Shown: positions 14,989 through 32,600 of the stretch, one piece after another
How positions within the stretch are numbered: the first letter of the stretch is position 1
Layout of the letters: the number at the start of each line of letters is the position of its first letter
Assembly (NCBI RefSeq): GCF_030704535.1
Contig: NC_081817.1
Location: 6,082,001 to 6,146,000 of the forward strand
Direction: 5' to 3'
Source: Vitis vinifera
Lineage: Eukaryota; Streptophyta; Magnoliopsida; Vitales; Vitaceae
Length of the DNA stretch: 64,000 nucleotides
Program-made: the position numbers and the translations under genes
Notes under the pieces: model-generated
The model's database searches: none
What the model was told of the DNA's origin: nothing
Seen by the model: the letters and a program-made list of their open reading frames with translations, nothing else

Positions 14989-15854
14989 CTGAAGAATAAA
15001 ACACAAGAAAAACTACATAAAATTAAAATTTTAACATAAATTTAATTTTTAAACTCATAGACTTTTATTTATATTGAAATATGCTTGGTTTGGAAAAACA
15101 CTTAGAAAAAAAATGCTAGCAAAAATGATTTTTTTATATTATTATTTGTGGTTTGTAAAAGAGTTTAAGGGAAAATAAGATAAATAGAGAAGAAAAGTAA
15201 AAATAAAGAAAAAGTTAAAAATAAATAAATTTAAAACCAATAAATTATTCTTATGGCTTTCAAATCTATTTAAATTTTTTAAGGTTTGTATATAGGATGA
15301 TTAAATAATTTAAAAATATATAAGTTTCTAATTAATTTTAATTATTTTTTTATATTTTTTATAATAAACATAAATACAATAAAATCATTTTTTTCATTTT
15401 TTTTTTCTTATTATTTTTTGGGAACAAAGAACAATCCATCTGATTTTATTATAGAATTAAAATCATTTAAAATTTTATATATTTTTAAATTATTTAATAT
15501 TTAAATTCAAGACTTAAAATGAGTTCAATGAATTTAAAGTATTCTATAAAAATAATTTATCAAATTTAAATTTATTTTTTATTCTCTTTCACTTTTCTTA
15601 ATTTCTACTTTTCATTTTTATTTTACTTTCTTCTATTTATCCTTCAATTTGTGGAGAATTGAATAAATTTTTTGTTATTTTTTATTCTACTTTTTTTTCT
15701 TTGAAGTATTTGTTTTTTCTTTTTTTAATATATAAAATTTGAATAATAAAGGATACGAGAAGTAAATGTAAATATGATATAAGGAGGGGCATATATGAAA
15801 AACCGCTGTTATTTTTCGGAAATTTTGGAGAGAGGGAGCATCAGTTGCTGATTC
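14989..15854. other. AT-rich spacer and promoter region of the DNL zinc-finger gene
   Basis: The stretch is dominated by A/T runs with no convincing open frame. An ORF on the minus strand at 15687-15956 is antisense to the first exon and its flank, and is not considered real. A core promoter could not be placed with confidence. Confidence 0.5.
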
Positions 15855-18800
15855 ATGGCGGCTAGGTTGTTGCAGAGGATAGGCCGCTCTTTCTTGGGCC
15901 CCAAGCACCCTCAAACTCCTATCATCAAAGGTGAGTTTATCCTCTATATTCATCAACGAAAACCCTAGAACATGTTCACAACAATCATTATGAGATCCCT
16001 TTAGTATAAATGAGGTTTCCTTGAATGTTCTTGAGTTGCAATTTGTGTAGTAGATTCTTGCCTTTGTTTTTGTTTTCTCTGCGAGGGGGGAAATTGGGTT
16101 TCTTGATTGAATGGCTTTGCTGAAGTTTGCACTGTTAGGGAATAAGAACCATGGGGACTGAGATTGCTGATGGTGGTGGTGTTATTGGAAGTACTAGAGT
16201 CGTAGGCTCCGTTTGGATCCATAAATGAGGAAAGGAGGAAAGGGAAGGAAATGCTGAAAAAAGCGTGAGAATTGTGTCCATTTCTTCATTAATTTTCAAC
16301 AGTTTTTTTCTCTTTTGGATTAGTTCTGTCCTTCCAAGAATTCGGCGAAGGAAAAGGTTGGAAATGCCTAAGAAGGGAAAACAATTTGAGAATTTTATCT
16401 AGAATCTATAGTATTTTACCCACAATTTCTCGAACTACTTCATTCTCCTATCTTGAATGAAGTGTGGTGATACAGCCAAAGAATCTGTAGTAGTTAAGAA
16501 GCTTTTTTTTTTTTTCTTATCCTTTTTCCTTCCGTTTTTAACCCTATGTCTGGTTTTTATAAAATTCAGGGAAAAATGTAAGCAAAAGAAAATAAAGAGG
16601 AAAAATAGAAGGAAAGAAAAAAATGAAAGAAAAATAAAAAATGGATTTGGAATTAATAAATTATTTTTTCATGCTTCAAACTCTTTCACTTATTTTTTCT
16701 TATTTATATAAAAACTAAATAATTTGAAGTGCATACATTTTTAATTAGTTTTAATTATACTTGATTTTCTTTGGTATTTTTTATGATAAACCAAGCTTGA
16801 GAAAAAAAAATTCTTTAATATTTTTTTCTTTTTCCTAAATACCTTCCTAGAACCAAACATGCATAAAAGGTGTAGTTTCAAACGAGAAAATGTTGAAAGC
16901 ATACTTCAAAAAGGTGCAAAGATCCCTTATAGCTAAGGGCAAGGTTCCCCAAGGCGCACGATAGAGCTAAGTGAAGCACAACCTAAGGCACTTGTCAATT
17001 TTATGAAATATTATATGTTTTGACATGAAAATATTTGTCATATATATGCCACCAAATATGTTCCGACTTATTTTTTTGATAAGTAAGAGAATGTATTAAA
17101 AAGTGCTAAAAGCGCATAAGTGTACTATGGACGTATACAAAGTACACTTAGCAAAAAATAGGTAAGAGGGAATACACAAAAAAATACTCCCTACCTCATC
17201 CATGCTCCAATCAATCTAAGAAGTCAACCATATTCGTATACCCACTGCATATATACATAATACACCCTAACCACATAGAGAGATTGTTAAGGAAAATATT
17301 CTTTAGGCTTTGATTGGACACTTCCTCATGATCAAAGAATCTCCTATTTCTTTCCTTCTAGATCGTCCAGAAAATGCAAGGAGGAGCAACTCTCCAAGCA
17401 TTAAAACGCCTTCTATCTACAAAAGAGCCATGCAAATTTCAATCCAAGATTCTAACCATTTAAAAAAAGCATCCAACAAAAAAAAAATGCAATTATATAA
17501 AACGTCTATGATCAGTCAAAAATTTCAAAAAGAAAAGCGTTTTAAGGGTAAAAGTTAGATAAGGTGCGCCTTGTTAGAGAAGTGCATGTTTTGGCAGGGG
17601 AATCACCCATGTCAGGTAAATAATAAAAAAGAATACAGTAAAATTCTCCTCCTTTCCCTTTGAAATTCAGTACTGTGCACACTCCTTTCTTGCTTTTAGC
17701 CCTGTGTTGCACACTTCTGAAATTTCAGCAACTCCTCAACATGCTCATGTTTTTTCATTGAATTTCAGAAATCTTCTTAGCAGTCTTTTTCCTCTTTTGT
17801 CTGCCCACCCTCATCCTTACCTCATATATGAAGAAGATTAGTACTGCCACTTGGAGTACTTTCACTAGAAAAGGCCAAACTCATGTTGATGAAGTGGGTC
17901 CAAAACCTGGCTTCTGTAGGCATGTTGACAACTAGAGTCCACAAGAATGCTCCTGATATCACATGTTTGGATCTGCATCAGATCTGGGATAAATTTTTAT
18001 TTGATTCAGAATTAGTTTTCCACTTAGATATAAATGAGTCTTAAATTTAATTCTATTCTCATTGTTTTGGAGTGTCTTTGCATATCTGAAGCTGTTCCGA
18101 TAAATGATGGATAAGTCAAGAGTCAGGTCCTTCAACAAATGCTAAAACAAAATTGTTACTCAACTTGCTATTTTTAGTCTGATTTTAGATATATTATTGT
18201 CATAATCTATAATTTGAGATATCTAAGGCTTTAATAGGTGGATCCTTTTAAGGAAAATTTCTCCCTTTTTTCTCATACTTCAATTTAATTTGTTTTTACT
18301 CATTTCACATTCTACTCATTTGCTTCTGAGCAGCTCATGTAGTCCAACTGAATACCCCAGATTTTGATAATGATCAGTTGAGAAAAATTTGAGTAGCTAT
18401 CTTAAGAAATTATTATGCTTTTTCCATTGACCTTTCCTTCCTCTTAGGTTAGACAATTTTGTTGCTTCATTGTCAAACTTAATATTTATGAAAAATTAAT
18501 CAATATTTGAAAACAAGCTATGGCTGTATGGGCTGGTGTGCTGGGGTTGTTGGACTGTTTTCTGCATATGATGGTTCTGGTATCTTTGAAGTGGTATTCT
18601 GAGTTTTGTTTCGCTAAGCCATCGCCTCTCTTTGTTATCTTATTTTTGCTGGCAGAACCCTCTTGGCAATTTCTTCCTTCTGCAAGTGCAGCCTTCACCA
18701 GGGATCAATTTTACAGAAGAGGACTTGGGACGCAGGTTGAACCAACCAACTATGCTAATGAAGATGAGGAAAAATGTGAAGCTGGCAGTTTGAACCTCAA

Positions 18801-19158
18801 TTCTGATTCAGCTGATGATGTTTCTCAAGTGAAGAGCGATGACAATTCTGCTGTGAAGTACACTGCGATGTCGAACTTGAAGACATCCTCAAGGCATGAT
18901 CTTGCCATGATCTTTACTTGCAAGGTCTGTGAAACAAGATCTGTGAAAACAGCTTGTCGTGAATCATATGAGAGAGGTGTGGTGGTGGTGCGATGCGATG
19001 GCTGTAGTAATCTGCACCTGATTGCAGACCGACTTGGGTGGTTCGGAGAACCTGGGAGCATTGAGGACTTTCTGGATGCCCGTGGGGAGGAAGTGAAAAA
19101 AGGTTCTGCAGATACCTTGAATCTAACTCTAGAAGATTTAGCTGGAATGAAACCTTGA
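15855..19158 (+). CDS. DNL-type zinc-finger protein (Zim17/Tim15/HEP type mtHsp70 escort)
   Basis: There are two coding exons, 15855-15930 and 18656-19158, joined in frame within a Glu codon. They give 192 aa. The short first exon encodes an Arg-rich amphipathic start (MAARLLQRIGRSFLG) that looks like a mitochondrial presequence. The DNL zinc finger has CKVC at 114-117 and CDGC at 139-142, followed by NLHLIADRLGWF. Family members (yeast Zim17, human DNLZ, plant ZR proteins) bind mitochondrial Hsp70 and keep it soluble during import and Fe-S work. The intron of 2.7 kb holds a LINE tail. Some plant paralogues are plastid-located, so the organelle is inferred. Confidence 0.88.
17065..17560 (-). 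mobile_element. LINE 3' tail in the intron of the zinc-finger gene
   Basis: Read on the minus strand, the sequence ends CTTACTTATCAAAAAAA near 17065, the poly(A)-bearing 3' terminus shared with the tiny insertion at 24971-24989. The body at about 17080-17470 is less AT-rich than the surrounding intron and has no open frame. The 5' boundary and a target duplication were not found, so the end coordinate is approximate. Confidence 0.55.
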
Positions 19159-19489
19159 AGTTACAGTGTAAAACTTGGATGACATTCTCTTTTGTTGTTG
19201 AAGTTGGAAGGAGGCTTCGAGTTTCGAGTGGTACATAGATATACAAGTGAAATTACAAAATTTCCCATGCATTGTATTTGCTATTTGCAACCTTGTAATG
19301 ATCCAAAAATTTGATGATATGTACTCTTGGATTCAAAGAAGTTTATTTGGACAGCAAGGTTGTGATATAGAAGCCGATGCACTTGGAATAAGCCCAGAGA
19401 CACCATCTGCCGCTGAGTGTTTCTTGTCCGTCCAAGCAAACTTTAATCAAAATATTAGGATATTATTCCCAATAATCTCTAAATTTTAA

Positions 19490-19789
19490 AATTATTAGCT
19501 GATATTGAGGGTGAAGTTGTCTACATCTTGTTGTTTGTATTTTCAAAATGAGAGTTGGGGGTGAGGGTTGGGAGTTAGAAGCGGTTAATTTTTCAGATTA
19601 AGTAAAAAGCTATATATTTTAGTTTTTTTTTTCTTTGATAAATAAGTTAAAAATTCAATAGTTTTTTATATTTAATTAAAAATATTAATAAATAAGTTCA
19701 AAATTCAAAAAAAAAAAAAATTAAAACAAACCGTTGAACTTTGAAAGTATATTATATTTAGCATTAAATTAAAAAAAAACATCATTTAA
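19490..19789. other. Downstream flank of the zinc-finger gene
   Basis: AT-rich 3' flank. The open frame at 19247-19489 overlaps the probable 3' UTR and has no recognised domain. Nothing else is supported here. Confidence 0.4.
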
Positions 19790-20970
19790 AACTTAATACT
19801 TATTGCTTAATAATTTAAGTTGACTTTAAGTTAAATTATTTTTAAGTTAGTTAATAGAAAACTTATTATATAATTTTTACTTATTAAGGTTGTTTGAAGT
19901 TAATTTAAATTTTATTTTAAATCATCAAATTAACACATTTATTTTTATTAATTTTAAATAAGATTTATCTCATTTATTTTAACTCATATTTATTTTTATT
20001 AATTTTAAACTATAAATTTATTTATAAAGAAACTATATTTAAAGTATTGTGGTTATATAAGATAATCATAAAATAATTATTATAAAAAATGAGTAATAAA
20101 TGTGGAATTATAATTCTAAAATATATTCTCATTAGTATGGGTAAATGAGGTAAAAATTATTTGAGATTAAGAATAAATTAACTATTTTAACCTAGTCCTT
20201 AAAATGAAAAATAAATTTAAGTTATAATATTAAGTTATTTTACAAAAATATACTTAATATATTTAATGATTTAAATTAAGTCATTAAGTTATGTTAAATC
20301 ATTAAGTTAATTTATTAAGGGAGAATTATCTTTTGGGGTAGATGAGCTCCCAAATTAACAAAAGGTTCATATAACTCTTCAAATTGAGTTGAAAGATATG
20401 AAATAGTAACGGACAAATATACCCTTTAAGAACACATATAAAATATTTTATAAAATTAAGTTAAATAATTTTTTTTCAATAATTTTTTTTTCAAAAATAC
20501 TAAATTAAATAAAAGTAGTTTTAAAAAATATTAAATTAAATAATTTTTTTTTCAAAAATATTAAATTAAATTTTTTTTTCAAAAATATTAAATTAAATTA
20601 AAGTATTTTAAAAAAATATTAAATTAAATTTTTTAAAAATATTAAATTAAATAAATTTATTTTTTAAAAATATTAAATTAAATAAAAGTATTTTAAAAAA
20701 TATTAAATTACATAAAAGTATTTTTTTAAAATATTAAATTAAATAAAAGTATTTTTAAAAAATATTAATTTTTTTTCTCAAAATCAACAAAGGGAATTTT
20801 TGGAAATACTGAAAGATAATATCTTTCAACTCAATTTCCATACTTTCATTGGGTCTTGGATTCAATTTAAAGAGTTACATGGACCTTTTGTTAATTTGAG
20901 GGTCCATCTACCCCCAAAACATAATTCTCCCATTTATTAAACACTCTCTAAGACTGTACAATTAAAAAAT
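19790..20970. mobile_element. Old MITE-like element interrupted by a younger MITE
   Basis: The flanks 19790-20318 and 20932-20970 share their TTAAGT-rich words with 55395-55461 plus 57765-58165 and, more weakly, with 7080-7520. The shared blocks include AATTTAAGTTGACTTTAAGTT and ATTTTAAATCATCAAATTAAC-like words. In the related copy the sequence runs continuously to CACCAAACATTGA. Here the corresponding end is split by the 613-bp element at 20319-20931. The ends look like loose inverted repeats (TGGTGAATCAACTTAA type). Confidence 0.6.
20319..20931. mobile_element. Mutator-like MITE with perfect 9-bp target duplication
   Basis: Long inverted ends start GGGAGAATTATCTTTTGGGG and pair, with few mismatches, over about 60 bases and more loosely beyond. 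They are flanked by a perfect ATTTATTAA duplication at 20310-20318 and 20932-20940. A 9-bp duplication points to a Mutator-superfamily transposase. The centre, about 20440-20770, is about ten degenerate copies of an AAATATTAAATTAAAT word with variable A/T runs. There is no coding capacity. Confidence 0.85.
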
Positions 20971-21025
20971 CCATTACAAAACTATAACAATATTTTAAAT
21001 CTCCTTATAAAAATATTGAGTTTCA

Positions 21026-21117
21026 ATAAATTATATGATATGATATATTGATATGTACGGATGAAAATGACTTATTTATTCATCGTACATATCAATATAT
21101 CATATCATATAATTTAT
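21026..21117. repeat. Near-perfect 39-40 bp inverted repeat (hairpin)
   Basis: The left arm 21026-21065 and right arm 21079-21117 are complementary, with a single bulged G, and surround a 13-base loop. The arms are AT-rich with ATATGATATGATATATTGAT as core. It could be a small foldback element. Similarity to a microRNA precursor is formal only. Confidence 0.85.
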
Positions 21118-21986
21118 AGAAAAAATCTAATATCCATCATTCTCAATTGAACTTTCAAATGAAGTTAAGGTTTAAAGCTAAGCTTGGTTTAAAAATATGG
21201 CTTATGGTTTCCTTAGTCGAGTCTGAGCTACTCAAACAAAAACTAGGGATACAATTTAAGGTGATTGGAATAGGCCGATGGCTAACCCGAACCCAATTTG
21301 AATTAAGAAACAATTTATTCAACTACAATTCAATCTAACCTCTAACCCATAATATTTAAGTTCAATTCAACATCTTTTTTTTACACTTAGATTGGGTTTA
21401 AAAAATAAAAATACATATGAAATAACTATAATTTAATATTTTTCTTTAAAATATATAAATAAATAAATAAAGTAAAAATTATTATATAGGATAATATAAA
21501 TTATAAATATTATAAAAAAATATTAAATCAATTTTGTGTTAGTTTCGAGTTGTTCAAACTTTAACCCGAGTCCAACCCAAATTAAAAAAAAAATTAATAC
21601 AAGCTCAATCTAAATATTAAAAATTATTGTCCAAACCTGTCCAAATATCAGGTTGGAAAATATTTTTTTATGAAAGTCCTAAAAATTAGTTTTTAAATAT
21701 TGTTATTAAAAATAGTGATTTGATATTAGTAGGAACCCTTGTTTTTCTTTCGATACTTGTAAGTTACAAATTATAATCGATGAAATGAATTAACCAAAGC
21801 CCAAATACAATTTAGTTGGATTGATATGGATAAAAATGAAGTCGTCCAACCCAGCCCAAAACAGGGTTAGGCCTGCCTAAGTTACAGCCCGGCAAAATAA
21901 TAATAATAATAATTTAATTAATTAAAAAATAAAAATATAAGTAAAAGACTTGATGTGTTGTTTGGATGACAGGAAAATAGAAGAGA
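21118..21986. other. Promoter-side flank of the GET3-like gene
   Basis: AT-rich sequence with no gene. A short ATA-type microsatellite (AATAATAATAATAAT) lies at about 21895-21911, some 75 bases before the start codon, and probably falls in the 5' UTR or core promoter. No clear TATA box was assigned. Confidence 0.4.
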
Positions 21987-28431
<6,445 letters not shown>

Positions 28432-29695
28432 AGATCTGCTTACTGACATTTATGATTGGGTAAACTTTTCTTTAACTCTTAAACTAATAAGTTTCTTCAG
28501 CTCTTGAGACTGACTGATTGTTTTTTGGCACATTGATAAAATGGACCTTTATGTTGTCATTGTTGCGTCATTTGTGCTAAAATATGGAGATCCTGTATGA
28601 AATGTCTTTATTTATCTCTAATGAAAAAAATGTCTTTATATCTGATGTATCAATCCTGGAAATTCGTATTGAAGGCCATTTTATAATTTCTACCTACACC
28701 TTTTGAGGATCAACATAATGATGATCTATTGTGAAAAATTTACATCAGACAGTCAGGATGATCAAGTGATAATCAGGAATCTTGATTATGGCCTGTACAT
28801 TAGACAAGAGATAATCAGGCAAATGAACAATTTCATGTGTGCCAATTATTCCAATAAACTGCATCTGCATTCTTTTGCTGTCAGATTTCGGATCATTACA
28901 TGGAGGTTAACATTTTCCTTTTAAATTTGATCATTGCAAGTGTACCAGGTATTAAATACTGTCTTTGGCTAATTGTTGCATGCAAGCATAGCAGTCACAA
29001 GCCAGATTGTATTCACAGAGTTTTAATTACACAACGAGCGGCATGGGAATCTTCACAAGTGGTAAAGCATGCAGAAGATCAAGTATACTTATGGTTGTTG
29101 CTTGCAAAAATGTTCTACTCACAGGGAAAGTTTTGGGACTGTTTCATCTTATGGTTAGTTTGATGAATGGAAAATCCCAGATGCCCAGAGCCATTTTCTT
29201 ACTGTCACTGATCACTGATCACTGCCTGTAATTCATTAACTTTTCCTTAAGATAGATTTTATCATGTCAAGTTGAGATGTTAACTCTCATGCAAATATAT
29301 GTGGCCTTAGGCTGTCAAATATATACAACACTTGGTGTTACATTTTGCTTCAGTTTGGTTTGAAATGGGAACATCATGATATTGCATTTTTTTTCTTAAA
29401 TCATTTCTATGGCTGAATCACTGAAAAAATGTCATAATGCACACACACTTTGTGGATAAAATTTGCATACATAATGATTGAAGAAAAAACATCAGAACCT
29501 CAAAAGACAACCAACTTTCACTACTGCCCACAAAATCCTCTAGGATACAACATGTTTTGGTTGCAATTTCAATACAACATTCATGTGGGTTCCAACCCAC
29601 TACCTACAAAGAATGTTTGTACATGTTTTGGTGCTATTTGCCGTGCAATGAGCTTCTCAAACCAACAGATTGGGCAAAAGAATGATTACTTCAAC
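28432..29695. other. Convergent 3' flanks of GET3-like and ABCG genes
   Basis: This 1.26 kb lies between two stop codons that face each other, so it carries both 3' UTRs. Several short open frames (28703-29231) have no recognisable domain. The frame at 29450-30073 runs antisense over the last ABCG exon and is a shadow. Poly(A) sites could not be fixed. Confidence 0.6.
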
Positions 29696-32600
29696 TCACT
29701 TCCTTCGGAAAGTCACCATGCCAGTGAAAGCTATGGCCCGACAAACTATGCCTATGAGGATGAGGATGAATATACAAAGATCCCAATCGTGAAGATTATA
29801 GCCACTTTTCAAAAGCGAACCACAGCGAGTTATGAGCCACACTCCATAGTACCTGAAACAAAGATTTTCAGTAATATGCCGCAAGTAATCCATGATCCTA
29901 CAAGAATAACCAACTTTCCGAATGATAGTTTCATAAACATCATCTGGTTGTTTCCAGTATTGTGTCTTTTAGGACTAGTGCCAAATTCAGTTCCACTTTG
30001 CAGATCACCATCCTATATTCAAGGGTGCATGGTTAAGTTCAACACAAACATGATCTTCACATTTAGTGAATGAAAATTTTCAGGTTCAAAACATTTGGAA
30101 TGGCCTACCAATTTCATCTTTTGGTGTTCATGGGTCGGAACATGCAGGTGGCTGCAAAGGAACTCAAAGAGAAACCCAACAGCTGACTATCAAAAATTGC
30201 TAACAGAGGAGGGTTATGGACCCTAACCAAACCAATAACGCTAAATCAACAATCAGACAAGACCCAGGTCAGAGAGGAAGAGACTCAATCCAAAGGCTAC
30301 AAGTCTATCAACGGGTAATGAGAGCTACAGTTTAGCCACATTTCCAGTTACTGGTCAGACCTGTTGGAAAAAGAACAAGGAAAAATGAGTTGGGAAAAAC
30401 CAGTCTATCCAAATCTTATGGCCCTTCCCCTGGCCATATGCAACCAATGGCAGCAAATGGGACTCATTAAAATCAGTGTCCAGGATCCCTTATGCAGGTT
30501 TATTGGGCCTCTCCATTTCACAGTCCAGGTTTGAAAGGTTAGACCCTAGCTCATATACCATGGTGTATAATGTGCATAAACATATATTATGAGTTAAATG
30601 GGGCGAAGGAAAGTTGTATCTACCTCTCAGCATTTGCAATCACAAATGCTTCTAAAGCCCATTTTGGGTAACAAAAGTTCGCTAAATTCTTCAAAATTTT
30701 ACTCTCTCCAGTCCGAGTTGCAATAAGAGTCAAAACAACAGGAAGAAGCACTGAACACTGCAAGAAGAAGCTTGTCAGTAGAAAGAGGAAACAAAAACTG
30801 AGAAATGAATATTCAACAACTCCTACCACTCACCAGCTGTGCTGGACCAGGTTCAAGGAAGATGGCCAACATATAGGCAATTCCAGTCACACAGTATACA
30901 AGGCAGATGAGAACAATGTAATTATCAGAGAAAGAAGATCTGGGATTATTGAAGAAATAAAACATGGAGAGATACACCACAGGCTTGATAATTGTATTGA
31001 AAAGGTCAATTGTATCCTTGGAGAGAAAATAAGCCAGACTGCTAATGCCAGATGCACTCTCTCTCCAGTACTGTAACTTCTCCAGAGAAAATGATCTCAA
31101 AGCCGCAATTTTACATAGGAGAGCTGAAATCCATAACAAGAACAAAATAAATAAAGACGAGAACATGCAAGGAAGAAAATTTTTGTATAAATAAAATCTA
31201 CTTAATGTTGGATGTATCAGCAATCAGATTGTCCATTAAGTCAAATTTGATATCAATAGCCATTTACATGGCACTGATAACACTTCACAACATTTTTTTT
31301 TTTAATTTTTTATGTCATATGACACTTATTTTTCGAATTAGTGATATAGGATCATAAAGGACACAAGAAGGCATAATTGCAAAAGGAAAATTTCTCCTTT
31401 ATGCTACTGAATCTCTTGCCTCTACATATAATATGGTAAATTATAGAAAATAGCACGACTTAATTAGGTAAGTGAGAATTTGGTCAACTTACAAACTGCA
31501 ATGATGGTATAAGTATAACCAAGTGCTCCAAAGGTTTCATCGCTCACTTTAGCAATTGATCCTAGGCAGGCTCCAGCAAGTAATAAGATCAGATAATCTA
31601 TTACTTGTATTCTAGCTTCTCTTAGTCGTTGCTTAGCAACCCTGAAAATTTGAGGGCACAGAGAAGTTGAAGAGTCAGTAAGTAGTGAAAAGAAAGCATA
31701 AGGTTTATGGAACTAAGCTGTGAATAGAAAATAACCAAACAACCAACAACCATCCCCACCCCACCCCACCACCCAAACCCCCTAATCATGGGGGAGAAAA
31801 TGGCAGAAACACTCTAATTGAAGAGTATATGCCCATAAAAGCATCATGCAGCGATAAGCTGACAAGGTAAAATTGAATCACTAGACAAATTCCAAATACT
31901 CGACAAACTGTCAATTAGTCCAACCTTCTCATTTAGGTGTATCAAATGAAACGAAACTTTATCACTAGGTTAGGCACATTTAGTATAAAGGTGTGGTGAA
32001 ATGAAACCTTTTCATATGAATCACTTATCATAAAGGCATGCTTTTTGAAGGTACCAACAAAAAGATGATTTTTCAAGTATTTACCTGCCAAGAAAGTATT
32101 TGTACTGCAGAAAAACTCCAGGAGTTCTCCGATTGGACAAGTCGTTTGACTTCAAGAAGTTGTGTCGAATATTATCCCGATGTAGCTCCACATTACACTT
32201 CACATCCTGCCATAATTCTCCAGCAAAAGACTTATCCTCTGTTCCAGCACCATCAGAATTTGTTCCATTAACTGGATTTACACCCATTGAGGGCATAGTA
32301 AGCCCAGCAGCATTCTCTTGCATATCAGGGGGGACTGGATATCCTTTATGAAGCATCCATCTGATAGGAAGGTCACTATAACTCACACCTGAGCTTGTGC
32401 TTGGTTTTACCAGACCCTCCAAAATGTCAATGAAGTGGTCTGGAGGATTAACACGCTCTGGGACATTGATTCCAAGGCCAGCAAAGTACTCTTCAACTTT
32501 CTTCACTGGACCATGATACACAGTAAGACCACCTTTTGCTAGAAGTACTAAATCTTCAAACATCTTGAACAAGGCAAAGCTGAAACAGAAAAACCGTTAA

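Noticed and set aside
21026..21117. MicroRNA precursor
   Set aside because: The arms are almost perfectly paired and AT-repeat-like, more like a foldback element. No expression evidence can be seen from sequence.
29450..30073. 207-codon plus-strand frame
   Set aside because: It overlaps the last ABCG exon in antisense and its 3' UTR. No recognisable domain.
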